Shown piece by piece: positions 27,610 to 37,106 of a stretch of 39,181 nucleotides of DNA; position 1 is the first letter of the stretch; each line of letters starts with the position of its first letter. Source of the stretch: Halobacteriales archaeon SW_6_65_15 (GTDB taxonomy: Archaea > Halobacteriota > Halobacteria > Halobacteriales > Haladaptataceae); NCBI GenBank assembly GCA_003023465.1, contig PXSM01000135.1, positions 1-39,181 on the forward strand, given 5' to 3'. The position numbers and the translations under genes are program-made. The notes under the pieces were generated by a model that ran no database searches, was not told the DNA's origin, and saw only the letters and a program-made list of their open reading frames with translations.

Positions 27610-27987
27610 TTACTCGACTCGGGTGATCGCCTCGTCGATGTCGATAGGAACCTCCTCGGTTTTGACGTCGAACGTTTTGAACCAGCTTTCCTCCATCGCT
27701 CCCTTGAGCGCCGATCTGATCCCGGCGTGCGGATTGCCTTCCACGAACGACTGGAGCGACTCGTCGTTCTCCCAAACCGCAACGGCCCAGAACCGCCGCG
27801 GGAATAATTTGGCGCGTAGTGAATAGCCGACGAGTCCCTTCGACTCGGCGAGTTGGGCTTCTATCTGCCGGGTATTCCAGAGCACTCGGGACACGGTACG
27901 GTACTGAGTGGGGTGCAAATACCCGATGACACCCCGAAGGTCGGCGTTGGCTTCAGGTTCTCCGGACGATTTCCAAGAAAAATCCAT
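27610..27987 (-). CDS. Small protein, dimeric alpha/beta-barrel (ABM/DUF3291-like)
   Basis: VLWNTRQIEAQLAESKGLVGYSLRAKLFPRRFWAVAVWENDESLQSFVEGNPHAG; ATG 27987. Confidence 0.65.
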   Translation of the reverse strand: MDFSWKSSGEPEANADLRGVIGYLHPTQYRTVSRVLWNTRQIEAQLAESKGLVGYSLRAKLFPRRFWAVAVWENDESLQSFVEGNPHAGIRSALKGAMEESWFKTFDVKTEEVPIDIDEAITRVE

Positions 27988-28004
27988 GGTAACGGATTGT
28001 AGAT

Positions 28005-28304
28005 TTACGCAGACGGGTGGTGAGTAGACTTCTGATCGATGAATTCGAGTTCGGTCAATTCGGGGCGACCTTTCACGCCTGCCTCTGCCAATCGTTCGCG
28101 CATCTCCTCGGACGCGAAGAACGCACGAGGGTCTTCGTCGTCGGTCCATTCGAAGAGGACGACGGCCTCGTTTTGATCGTCCACGTTCCGAAAGACCTGA
28201 TACCCCTGTTGTCCGTGGTCAGTCCGGAAGGAATCGAATCTGTCGAACGCAGATTTCCACGCCTCGACGTCCTCCACAGCGGCTTTCCCGAGTAGGTACG
28301 TCAC
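28005..28304 (-). CDS. Antibiotic-biosynthesis-monooxygenase-like dimeric alpha/beta-barrel protein
   Basis: MTYLLGKAAVEDVEAWKSAFDRFDSFRTDHGQQGYQVFRNVDDQNEAVVLFEWTD. Confidence 0.75.
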   Translation of the reverse strand: MTYLLGKAAVEDVEAWKSAFDRFDSFRTDHGQQGYQVFRNVDDQNEAVVLFEWTDDEDPRAFFASEEMRERLAEAGVKGRPELTELEFIDQKSTHHPSA

Positions 28305-28448
28305 AATCTACACCAACTATAGTGTAGGATTCGCGAGTGCGTAAAGATAGCGTGAATCACGATACTGCAGATTCGTCAATGTGGATTCGTCCCCCGTGCT
28401 GATTAGCAGTAGATGTGGACGCAGACAGAGAGTTTCAGCAGGAAGCGA

Positions 28449-29066
28449 TCAAAGCGTCCGGAACACCCGTATCGTGTCTCGCGACGTGGGTTCGCGGATC
28501 AACTGGGCGAGTCCGATGTCGGTGAACACTTCCTTCCAGTTGCGATGGTACAGCGGGAAGTCGTCGTCGACGAAACTGACGGGGGTGTCCCCTCGACCGC
28601 GTTCGGGACTGTTTCCTTCGTTCTCGGCGGTGACGAGTAGGTCGTCGGTGATGCGGGGTAGCTCCTCGAACACCCACTCGTCCTCCGGGTGGATGTGCTG
28701 GAGGGTCTCGACCGAGTAGACGACGTCGAACTCGCCGTCGGCGAACTCCGGAACGAGTTCCTCGACGGCCCCGGTGTAGAACGTTCCGGTCTCGGCGAGT
28801 CGCGGATAGTGCTCGGCCATCACGTCGAACGACTCGTCGTTGATGTCGATTCCGGTGAGGTTCTCGAACCCGTGGTCGCGGAGGTGCGCCAAGTGGCGGC
28901 CGGAGCCACATCCCACTTCCAGAATCTCGGCAGTGTCGTCCACGTAGTGGGTGAGAATACTGACGAGCGTCTCGCTCACCTCGTTCGGCCCGATCTGGGC
29001 GTAGTACTCCGGCGAGAACCGCCCGGAGCGCTCGGCCCAGTCCTGACGGACGTCGTCCGGTTCCAT
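28449..29066 (-). CDS. Class I SAM-dependent methyltransferase
   Basis: AEILEVGCGSGRHLAHLRDHGFENLTGIDINDE, FDVVYSVETLQHI. Confidence 0.9.
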   Translation of the reverse strand: MEPDDVRQDWAERSGRFSPEYYAQIGPNEVSETLVSILTHYVDDTAEILEVGCGSGRHLAHLRDHGFENLTGIDINDESFDVMAEHYPRLAETGTFYTGAVEELVPEFADGEFDVVYSVETLQHIHPEDEWVFEELPRITDDLLVTAENEGNSPERGRGDTPVSFVDDDFPLYHRNWKEVFTDIGLAQLIREPTSRDTIRVFRTL

Positions 29067-29163
29067 ACCTCTTCGCAGGTGGGTGAGAAGTATATACTCC
29101 GCGGAATACTGTCACCCCGAGGGGTTGCCAAGAACTTTACCCGCTCGCCCCCGGAGTTCGGAT

Positions 29164-29869
29164 ATGTACCTCGCAGACCGGACGTGGCCGGAGTTGGGCG
29201 ACTACGTTGCCGAGGAGTCGCTGGCCGTCGTGCCGCTGGGTTCGACCGAACAGCACGGACCGCACCTCCCGCTCTCGACCGACCACCGCATCGCCGAGTC
29301 GCTCGCGCGGGCGGCCGCCGACCGGACGGGCTACCTCTGCACGCCCACCGTCAACGTCGGGGTCAGCGTCCACCACAAGCAGTTCCACGGGACTATGTGG
29401 GCCGACCCGCCGGAGTTCCGCGACTACCTCGAGAGCGTCTCCAGAAATCTCGCCTACCACGGCATCGACCGCATCGTCTTCGTCAACGCCCACGGGGGTA
29501 ACCAGACCCACCTCCGGGGAGGTAAACGGACCTCACGGCGGCCCCAAGGAGACCGCGATGATGATGCACGTCGACCCCGACCTCGTGCGCGAGGACCGAC
29601 TCGAAGACGCCCGCGACGGCGGCCTCGTGGACTGGAAGAACAGCGACGACGCCTACGTCCACGGCGCGCGCAACTTCTACGACTCCATCGACAACACCGA
29701 GAACGGGGTGCTGGGCGACCAGACCGACGCCACCCCTGAGAAGGGGGAACGACTGTTCGAGGCGGCGACCGACCAACTGGTGAACCTGCTGGAGTGGCTG
29801 GACGGACGGCGATTCGAGGACCTGATGGCGAAACCGCACGTGGACCCCGAGCCGGGGAGTCGGCGATAA
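29164..29869 (+). pseudogene. Creatininase family amidohydrolase, interrupted by deletion/frameshift near 29515-29522
   Basis: MYLADRTWPELGDYV...VPLGSTEQHGPHLPLSTDH...VFVNAHGGNQTHLR in one frame; EVNGPHGGPKETAMMMHVDPDLV...GDQTDATPEKGERLFEAA...HVDPEPGSRR* in another. Confidence 0.8.
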
Positions 29870-29963
29870 CTAGCCGAATCAAGCCAACGCTAATAGCTCG
29901 CCCCGAGCCAAAGGCGTCGTTTCGGCCCAAGACCATAACCCCGTTGCGGCCCTGTATTCCACT

Positions 29964-30368
29964 ATGCCGAGCGACCCGTACACGGACGACGAGTACGACG
30001 AGACGTACAAGGAGGTCCACGGGGACGAGGGGGCGCGCGAGCAGTACACGGACGACGGAACTGCCGACACCTTCTTCCCGTCCAGTGGGGGCGGAGGAGT
30101 TTCCTCCTCGGGCTGGTGGGGCTTCTGGGGGTCAGGGGACACCGTGGACACCCGGCGCGGCGACCCCGCGGCCGACGAGCGCGACACCCGCGACGCTAAC
30201 CGGATCGGGGGCAACGAGAACGACAGTTGGCTGGACGAGGGCGTCATCGGCCTCGTCCTCGTCGCCGGAATCGCGTTGTTCCTCTTCCCGGAGCCAGTCA
30301 CCTCGGCGGCCGGCATCGGCCTGATCGCCATCGGCGTGCTGGCGTGGGTCGTCGATTGGCTCGGATAG
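29964..30368 (+). CDS. Small haloarchaeal membrane protein of unknown function
   Basis: MPSDPYTDDEYDETYKEVHGDEG..., WWGFWGSG, C-terminal hydrophobic hairpin. Confidence 0.75.
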   Translation: MPSDPYTDDEYDETYKEVHGDEGAREQYTDDGTADTFFPSSGGGGVSSSGWWGFWGSGDTVDTRRGDPAADERDTRDANRIGGNENDSWLDEGVIGLVLVAGIALFLFPEPVTSAAGIGLIAIGVLAWVVDWLG

Positions 30369-30570
30369 CCGACTGGCCCAGGTAGTCCGAAGGCGGATTT
30401 TCTCCTCGCGTTACGAAATTGCGTCACACCTGCAGTAGGGAAAGGCGTACATGCACCGTGGGTAAAGTGACGATAGTAACGACAGTAACGAGAACACTTA
30501 CACCGTTCGCTGGGACCGAGAACGGAGCATGGTCGAGTGGCACGGAGTCGTTCGTCGCGGAGTTCCGTCG

Positions 30571-31242
30571 GTGTCGAACCACACCCGCGCGGTCCTCGAA
30601 GCGCTGTTCGTCACGTTCCTCTGGTCGTCGTCGTACGTGTTCATCAAGGTCGGTCTGGCCGACACTCCCGCGCTGACGTTCGCGGGCCTGCGCTACGCAC
30701 TCGCGGCGGTCGTGTTGCTCCCGCTGTTCGTCCGCCGAGGCCACCACAGAGCCGTCCGACGAGCCGACTCCTCGAAGTGGGCACTGCTGGTCGGGGTGGG
30801 ACTCCTGCCCTACGCGGTGACGCAGGGCGCGCAGTTCGTCGCGCTGGAATACCTCGACGCCGCGACGGTCAGCCTCGTATTGACGTTCACTCCTGTCGTG
30901 GTGGCGCTCGGTGGAATCACTGCGTTCGCCGAGCGGCCGACCTTCCGCCAGTGGGTCGGCTTGGGGATTCTGTCGGTCGGCGTCCCGCTCTACTTCCGGC
31001 CGTGGGCTGGACCGCTCGGTTCGATCTTCGGGTCGGCGGTGATGGTCCTCGGCCTGTTCGGGAACGCCGGCGGGTCACTCCTCGGCCGGCGCGTCAAGGA
31101 CCTGATCGAGTTCGCGCGGGAGGAAGGGTTCCAGTTCGTCGCGGAGTCGTCGGCCGAGACCGAGAAAGTGGGACGGCGGAAGTACCTCTCGCTCACCGAA
31201 GCGGGCGAGAACACCCTCCGGGCGTACCAGTATCTCGTTTGA
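30571..31242 (+). CDS. Chimeric ORF: N-terminal half of an EamA/DMT transporter joined to a winged-HTH-like C-terminus
   Basis: ALFVTFLWSSSYVFIKVGLADTPALTFAGLRYALAAVVLLPLFV...GNAGGSLLGR then RVKDLIEFAREEGFQFVAESSAETEKVGRRKYLSLTEAGENTLRAYQYLV. Confidence 0.7.
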   Translation: MSNHTRAVLEALFVTFLWSSSYVFIKVGLADTPALTFAGLRYALAAVVLLPLFVRRGHHRAVRRADSSKWALLVGVGLLPYAVTQGAQFVALEYLDAATVSLVLTFTPVVVALGGITAFAERPTFRQWVGLGILSVGVPLYFRPWAGPLGSIFGSAVMVLGLFGNAGGSLLGRRVKDLIEFAREEGFQFVAESSAETEKVGRRKYLSLTEAGENTLRAYQYLV

Positions 31243-31243
31243 A

Positions 31244-31720
31244 TTACAGTTCCTTCCGATACCGAACGACCTGTTCGCCCGATTCGGGATGGGTCGCGGT
31301 CTCGAACTGCTCGTAGCCCCGGGTCTGGTAGAGGGTCCGCGCCGCGGTCAGATTCTCGTTCGTCTCCAGCACGACGCGGTCGAATCCGCGCTCGGCCGCG
31401 AGGGTTTCGAGGCGGGTCAGGAGCGTCTCTCCGTACCCGTTCCGCTGGTGGTCGGGGTGGACGCGCATCCGTCTGAGCTCGGCCGCGCCGTCGCCGGTCG
31501 GCTGGTACCCGCCGATGGCGACGACCTCGCCGGAGACGGTGCCGACGAGGAACTCGCCGTCCGCGTCGAGGTACTCCTCGGGAATCGCCCGAAGGTCCTC
31601 GTCGCCGGGCACGTTATCGACGAAATCGATTGGCGAGGCCCGGAGCGCCCGCTCGTGGACCGCCCAGACGGCCTCGGCGTCGTCGGATTCGTATCGCCGG
31701 ATGGAGAGTTCGTCGGCCAT
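31244..31720 (-). CDS. GNAT family N-acetyltransferase
   Basis: LRRMRVHPDHQRNGYGETLLTRLETLAAERGF, RTLYQTRGYEQFE; ATG 31720. Confidence 0.92.
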   Translation of the reverse strand: MADELSIRRYESDDAEAVWAVHERALRASPIDFVDNVPGDEDLRAIPEEYLDADGEFLVGTVSGEVVAIGGYQPTGDGAAELRRMRVHPDHQRNGYGETLLTRLETLAAERGFDRVVLETNENLTAARTLYQTRGYEQFETATHPESGEQVVRYRKEL

Positions 31721-31782
31721 TCCGTTCGTCTTACGACCATCCGGGTACGTATGCTTAACTCCGTTCATAGCTAACGTGACCC

Positions 31783-33135
31783 ATGGCCGACCGACAGCCA
31801 CGGGGACCGACCGGGCTTCCGGTGGTCGGGAGTTCGCTGGACTTCGCGGCCGACCCGCTGGAGTTCATGGAGCGGTGCGCGCGGGAGTACGGGGACCTCG
31901 TACAGTTCGACACCGTGAACGGAGAGGTGTACCTGCTGACCGACCCCGAGGGTATCGAGCGCGTCCTGTCCACGAACGACCGGAACTACCGGAAACCGGA
32001 CCTTGACGGCGAGGGGCTCGACGGCCTGCTCGGCGACGGGTTGCTGACGAGCGAGGGCGACCACTGGCTGCGCCAGCGCAAGCGAATCCAGCCCGCGTTC
32101 CACCGCGAACAGCTGGACCGGTACGCCGAGACCATCGTCGAAGACGCGAGGCGACTCGCGGAGACGTGGCACGACGGCGACGTGGTGGAGGTAGACCAGG
32201 CCATGTCGCGGCTCACCCTCCGCATCGTCGTCGAGACCGTTCTGGGCGCGGAACTCGGGGGGATGGAGCGCGAGATCTCGGACGCCCTGACGGACGTCGG
32301 CCAGCGGTTCCGGTCGGACGACGTCCGGACGATAGTCCCCGACCGGGTCCCCATCCCGCGTAACGTCAGGTACCGACTCGGCGAGCGTCGCCTCGAACGC
32401 GTCGTCCGAGACATCATCCGGCAGGGAAAGCGCAGTGATTCGGAATCCGACGACGGGGACATGCTGAGTCTCCTCTTGGAGGCTCGCGAGGCTGGCACGA
32501 CCGACGTCGACGACGAGCAGTTGCGCGACGAGGTATTGACCATGTTGCTCGCGGGCCACGACACCACGGCGCTGACGCTCACCTACTCGTGGTACCTGCT
32601 CTCGGAGCACCCCGACGTCGAGCGGAAGTTCCACGCGGAGCTGGACTCGGTACTCGACGGCAGGGACCCCACCGCGGCCGACGCCGCGGAACTCGACTAC
32701 ACCGAGCAGGTCGTGAAGGAAGCGATGCGGCTCTATCCGCCGGTGTACACCGTCTACCGGGAAGCGCTGGAGGACGACAGCGTCGCCGGGTTCCACCTCT
32801 CGTCGGGGCGCATCGTCTCGATGCCCCAGTGGGTCGTCCACCGCGACCCGCGCTGGTGGGACGACCCCGAGGAGTTCCGGCCGCAGCGTTGGAACGCCGA
32901 GGGCGAGAACGAGCGAGACGGGGACGACCGCCCGGCGTACGCCTACTACCCCTTCGGCGGCGGGCCGAGGCGGTGCGTCGGCGAAGGGTTCGCCATGCGC
33001 GAGGCGAAGCTGGTGCTCGCGACCGTCGGACGACGATTCTCGCTCGACTACCGGGGCCACGAACCGCCGGAGTTGATTCCCATGGTGACGCTCCATCCCG
33101 AGCCGCCGGTGGAGTTCGAAGCGAGAGGGCGGTGA
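31783..33135 (+). CDS. Cytochrome P450
   Basis: LLAGHDTTALTLTYSW (I helix), KEAMRLYPP (ExxR), heme-binding YYPFGGGPRRCVGEGFA. Confidence 0.97.
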   Translation: MADRQPRGPTGLPVVGSSLDFAADPLEFMERCAREYGDLVQFDTVNGEVYLLTDPEGIERVLSTNDRNYRKPDLDGEGLDGLLGDGLLTSEGDHWLRQRKRIQPAFHREQLDRYAETIVEDARRLAETWHDGDVVEVDQAMSRLTLRIVVETVLGAELGGMEREISDALTDVGQRFRSDDVRTIVPDRVPIPRNVRYRLGERRLERVVRDIIRQGKRSDSESDDGDMLSLLLEAREAGTTDVDDEQLRDEVLTMLLAGHDTTALTLTYSWYLLSEHPDVERKFHAELDSVLDGRDPTAADAAELDYTEQVVKEAMRLYPPVYTVYREALEDDSVAGFHLSSGRIVSMPQWVVHRDPRWWDDPEEFRPQRWNAEGENERDGDDRPAYAYYPFGGGPRRCVGEGFAMREAKLVLATVGRRFSLDYRGHEPPELIPMVTLHPEPPVEFEARGR

Positions 33136-33189
33136 TTACGAGGTCCGGGATGGCGGCGGAAATCGGTCTCGGCGCCGATGCTCGCGGCG

Positions 33190-33942
33190 TTACAACCGAA
33201 CCCAGTCCGTGGTCAGGTCCCGGTTCGGGACGTGCCAGCGCTGCTGGGCGTCGTGGTCGTGTCGCTCGGAATCGACCGACCGAATCTCGATGACGGCGTC
33301 CACGTCTTCGGCGAGCGTCCGCACTCGGTCGCTGTCGTAGCTCTCCTCGAGGACGTAGTGGGCCATCCCCCGGTTCTCGCGGACGCACTCGCCGACCGTC
33401 CGGAGACACCGTCGCACCACGCCGGTCTCGTAGTAGTCGAGCAGGCAACCGAGCGAGTCGAGACCGACTCGCAACTCCGCGGGCCGGGGATCGCCCGCGT
33501 CGGAGCCGAGCGTTTCGACGCCCTCGACGAGTGCGGTCTCCAGCCCTTCGAGGCCGGGGTCGGCGACCCGGGTCTCCGGAATCTCCGAGATGCACTCCGG
33601 AGCGTTCGAATCGCTAGTCGTAGTGACCGACCGCGGCGTGGTGGCGTGGTTGACTATCCGAGTCGTCTCGGCCAGCGGTCGGGGCGACGCCGACGGATCG
33701 GGCAGTCGCTCCACGACGGTTCGGGGACTCGCGTCGGTCGCGGCGAGCAACCGATAGCGAAGCGTCTCGGGGTCTCCGAGCAGGCTCGCGCTCGCCCGCG
33801 TGAACAGGCCGGGGCGCGCGGCACCGACGACCAGCAGGTTACAGCCGGTTGTCTCCAGTTCGCGTAGCAGGCTCAAGAAGTCGGTGAGCTCGTCGTCGGG
33901 GATCCCGTCGGAATCGGTTCCACCAGAACGGGGGGTAACCAT
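33190..33942 (-). CDS. DUF7504-like haloarchaeal protein (RecA-like/HTR-like fold inferred)
   Basis: LRELETTGCNLLVVGAARPGLFTRASASLLGDPETLRYRLLAATDASPRTVVERLP; start codon uncertain. Confidence 0.65.
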   Translation of the reverse strand: MVTPRSGGTDSDGIPDDELTDFLSLLRELETTGCNLLVVGAARPGLFTRASASLLGDPETLRYRLLAATDASPRTVVERLPDPSASPRPLAETTRIVNHATTPRSVTTTSDSNAPECISEIPETRVADPGLEGLETALVEGVETLGSDAGDPRPAELRVGLDSLGCLLDYYETGVVRRCLRTVGECVRENRGMAHYVLEESYDSDRVRTLAEDVDAVIEIRSVDSERHDHDAQQRWHVPNRDLTTDWVRL

Positions 33943-34022
33943 CGAGTCTCTCACGCAGGACTCCACTTCCCGAAGTAATAAAATTCCCTATTCGGTAACG
34001 TGTAAGGAGTTGGCCGACAGAA

Positions 34023-34685
34023 CTACGTTCGGAAGCTCACGGCGATCCCTTCGCCGAGCGGAATCGCCACGGTCTCGAAGGCGTCGTCCTCGCGCACCGT
34101 CAGTAAGTAGTCCGCGATCCCGCGGGTGTGTTCGTCCACCTCGCCGGGGTCGCCGCCCTCGACGGCGTCGAGTATCGCCTCGAAGTCCTGGATGCCGCTC
34201 TCCATCGCGTTGTCGGCGATCACCACGCCGCCCTCGGCCACCTTCTCGCGCACGGAGTCGAAGGCGTCGGGGTAGCCGCTCTTGTGGCAGTCGATGAGCA
34301 CCACGTCGAACGGGCCGTCGTACCGGTCTATCGTTTCGAGGGCGTCGCCGTCCTCGAAGACCGCCCGGTCGGCGTAGCCGCCTCGCTCCAGAAAGTCGCG
34401 AGCCTCGTCGAGTTCGTCGGGGTCGTGCTCGGTCAGGACGATTTGCCCGTCGCTGGGCAGGGCCTCCGCGAACCAGTACGCCGAGTAACCGAAGCCCGAG
34501 CCGAACTCGAAGACGCGCTCGGCATCGATCATCCGGGCGACGAGTCGGAGGAAACTCCCGACCTCCGGGCCAACCGTGGGGAACCCGATCTCCTCGCCGT
34601 GGGCCTCCATCTCCCGCAACGTGTCGTCTCGCTCCGGGACCATCGCGGCGACGAATCGCTGGGTCCGTTCGGGCAGTAGCTCCAT
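34023..34685 (-). CDS. O-methyltransferase (class I SAM, caffeoyl-CoA/catechol OMT-like)
   Basis: VGSFLRLVARMIDAERVFEFGSGFGYSAYWFAEALPSDGQIVLTEHDPD, FDVVLIDCHKSGYPDAFD, GGVVIADNAM. Confidence 0.92.
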   Translation of the reverse strand: MELLPERTQRFVAAMVPERDDTLREMEAHGEEIGFPTVGPEVGSFLRLVARMIDAERVFEFGSGFGYSAYWFAEALPSDGQIVLTEHDPDELDEARDFLERGGYADRAVFEDGDALETIDRYDGPFDVVLIDCHKSGYPDAFDSVREKVAEGGVVIADNAMESGIQDFEAILDAVEGGDPGEVDEHTRGIADYLLTVREDDAFETVAIPLGEGIAVSFRT

Positions 34686-34775
34686 GGGCGACCTTCGCAG
34701 GACGAAAAGTTAACTGTTCGCAGACCGCCCGGAACGGACGGTCGGGGTCGAACGTCGAGATTCGCCTTTCGGATT

Positions 34776-35384
34776 CTATTCGGCGGCCTTGAGTGCCGCG
34801 GTCATTCGCTGGGTCGACGCGTTTTCGGGCGTCACGAAGGCCACGTCGCTGACCGGCACGTCGTTCTCGAGGTAGGGGCCGTCCGTGGCGTTCGCCGGGC
34901 CGACCTGCTCGGCTTCGGTCGCGTTGAAGTCGAACGTCTCGTTGCCGTTCGTGTCCATGTGGGGCGTGGCGACCAGCACCTGCTCGCGGTCGATGGTCGC
35001 GTTGAGTTCTATCGTCACGTTCTCGTACTCGCCGGGTTCGAGGTACGAGGAGTTACCCAGCAGTTCGCCGTCCTGATCGAAGACGGCCACGAAGCCGCCG
35101 TCCGAGAGGTTGGTCTCGTTCACGACGACCGCCGAGCCGTTGAACGGTTGGTCCTCAAAGGTGATCGAGGCCGTCGCGTTCGCGGACTCGTTACCCTGCA
35201 TCTCGGACCCGTCGTCCGTCTCGTTCTCCTCTTCGGTCGTGTCTTGTGCGAGCGGCGCGGCCGACGTTGCAGACGTCGATGCGTCTCCGGCGTCTGTCGT
35301 CGCTGCGCTACCCACCGCTGCCAGCCCGGTCGTCGCCAGCATCAGCGCTACGACGAGGGCGGCGAGTGTCGTTGTTCGCGTCAT
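34776..35384 (-). CDS. DUF7282-like secreted/surface protein
   Basis: MTRTTTLAALVVALMLATTGLAAVGSA signal; ITFEDQPFNGSAVVVNETNLSDGGFVAVFDQDG; VLVATPHMDTNGNETFDF; ATG 35384. Confidence 0.8.
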   Translation of the reverse strand: MTRTTTLAALVVALMLATTGLAAVGSAATTDAGDASTSATSAAPLAQDTTEEENETDDGSEMQGNESANATASITFEDQPFNGSAVVVNETNLSDGGFVAVFDQDGELLGNSSYLEPGEYENVTIELNATIDREQVLVATPHMDTNGNETFDFNATEAEQVGPANATDGPYLENDVPVSDVAFVTPENASTQRMTAALKAAE

Positions 35385-35471
35385 TCTCCGCCGAAGAGTC
35401 GGTCCCCCGACGAATAAACGAAAGCGACCGTTTCGCCCGGTTCGACGTCTCAACGGCTGAATACGGGGATA

Positions 35472-35515
35472 TCGTCCGGCGACCGGCTCGATTAGGTTCG
35501 ACTTATGCCGGACGA
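35472..35515. promoter_or_regulatory. 9-bp inverted repeat (TCGTCCGGC / GCCGGACGA) in the divergent DUF7282/radA intergenic region
   Basis: Arms 35472-35480 and 35507-35515, 26-nt spacer. Confidence 0.35.
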
Positions 35516-35578
35516 CCGGTTTCACTTTCACCCTCCAGTATACGCCCCCTTATCCCCTCGCGCCCCTAACCACACTCG

Positions 35579-36592
35579 ATGGCAGCGACAGAAGAACTCG
35601 ACACGCTCCCAGGAGTAGGACCCGCGACCGCGGAGAAACTACGCGAGGCAGGATACGACTCGTTCGTCTCCATCGCCGTCGCCAGCCCGGGCGAACTCTC
35701 GAACACCGCCGACGTGGGCGAATCGAACGCCGCCGGTATCATCCGCGCGGCCCGCGACGAGGCCGACGTCGGTAGCTTCGAGACCGGGAAGGAGGTGCTG
35801 GCCCGCCGCGACGAGATCGGGAAGCTGACGTGGAACGTCCCGCAGGTGGACGACCTGTTGGGCGGTGGCGTCGAAACGCAGTCGATCACCGAGGTGTACG
35901 GCGAGTTCGGTGCCGGGAAGTCACAGGTCACCCACCAGCTCGCGGTCAACGTCCAGCTTCCCCGCGAGTACGGCGGACTGGAGGGGGCCGCGCTCTTCGT
36001 GGACAGCGAGGACACCTTCCGCCCCGAACGAATCGACGACATGGTCCGCGGCCTCGACGACGAAACCAAGCAGGCCGCGATGGCGCTCCACCAAGTAAAG
36101 ACCGAGGACGAACTGGTCGCCTCCATCCTCGACGGCATCCACGTCGCCAAGGCGTTCAACTCCAACCACCAGATGCTCCTCGTGGAGAAAGCCGACGAGC
36201 TGGTCAAAGAGTACGCGGACACCGAGTGGCCCATCCGGTTCGTCTGCGTGGACTCGCTGACGGCCCACTTCCGCGCCGAGTACGTCGGCCGCGGCGAACT
36301 CGCCGAGCGCCAGCAGAAGCTCAACAAGCACCTCCACGACCTCGTGCGACTGGGGAGCCTCCACGACGCGGCCGTGGTCGTGACGAATCAGGTCCAATCG
36401 AACCCCGACTCGTTCTTCGGCGACCCGACGAAGCCCATCGGCGGGAACATCCTCGGGCACACCTCGACCTTCCGGATGTACCTCCGGAAGTCCAAGGGCG
36501 ACAAGCGCATCGTCCGACTCGTGGACGCGCCGAACTTCGCCGACGGCGAGGCAGTCATGCGGGTGCAGGACGGCGGCCTGAAGCCCGAATAG
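35579..36592 (+). CDS. radA: DNA repair and recombination protein RadA
   Basis: [112 protein letters not shown]. Confidence 0.98.
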   Translation: MAATEELDTLPGVGPATAEKLREAGYDSFVSIAVASPGELSNTADVGESNAAGIIRAARDEADVGSFETGKEVLARRDEIGKLTWNVPQVDDLLGGGVETQSITEVYGEFGAGKSQVTHQLAVNVQLPREYGGLEGAALFVDSEDTFRPERIDDMVRGLDDETKQAAMALHQVKTEDELVASILDGIHVAKAFNSNHQMLLVEKADELVKEYADTEWPIRFVCVDSLTAHFRAEYVGRGELAERQQKLNKHLHDLVRLGSLHDAAVVVTNQVQSNPDSFFGDPTKPIGGNILGHTSTFRMYLRKSKGDKRIVRLVDAPNFADGEAVMRVQDGGLKPE

Positions 36593-36611
36593 AATCGAAC
36601 GGGGGCTCTTT

Positions 36612-37106
36612 TCACTCGTCGCGGAGTCGCTTCGACCCGTGCCAGACGACCGACCAGTCGGCGGGACTCGGAAGCCCGCAACCGGTCACGGCGATGAGCA
36701 CGACCGCCGCGAGGTGGTCGCCCGTCGTGAGAGGGTCGGGGACGACGCCCGCGCCGACCAACACCAGCGGCAGCGCAAGCACGAGAGGCAGAGCCGCGGC
36801 CACGCGGAGCAGCCAGTCGGGCGTCTCGCTCGGAACGCGGGTGACCTCGACGCGGACCAGCCCGCTGGTGAGCGCGCTCTGGAGGGAGGTCCACGTGGCC
36901 GGTCCGGTGGTCGAGCCGGTTTCACTCGCCGATTCGCCTTCCGGCAGGAGCCGAATCGCGTAGTCGATGTCCGCGAGGTGGAGGGGCACGAGGTGGAGCA
37001 GTTCGTGGACGCAGATGCCGACCGCGAGGGTCCCGAGCAGGGCCAAGCCGAGTGTGAACCAGTGGAGGACGCTATCCAACGGAAGCGAGGGGAGGGCGCT
37101 TAGCAT
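36612..37106 (-). CDS. Membrane zincin-like protein (HExxH, DUF3267-like)
   Basis: AVGICVHELLHLVPLHLADIDYAIRLLPEG; HELLH inside a hydrophobic segment, several TM helices. Confidence 0.75.
   Translation of the reverse strand: MLSALPSLPLDSVLHWFTLGLALLGTLAVGICVHELLHLVPLHLADIDYAIRLLPEGESASETGSTTGPATWTSLQSALTSGLVRVEVTRVPSETPDWLLRVAAALPLVLALPLVLVGAGVVPDPLTTGDHLAAVVLIAVTGCGLPSPADWSVVWHGSKRLRDE

Noticed and set aside
31771-33096. 441-aa minus-strand ORF opposite the P450
   Set aside because: Antisense shadow; the P450 heme and ExxR motifs are on the plus strand.
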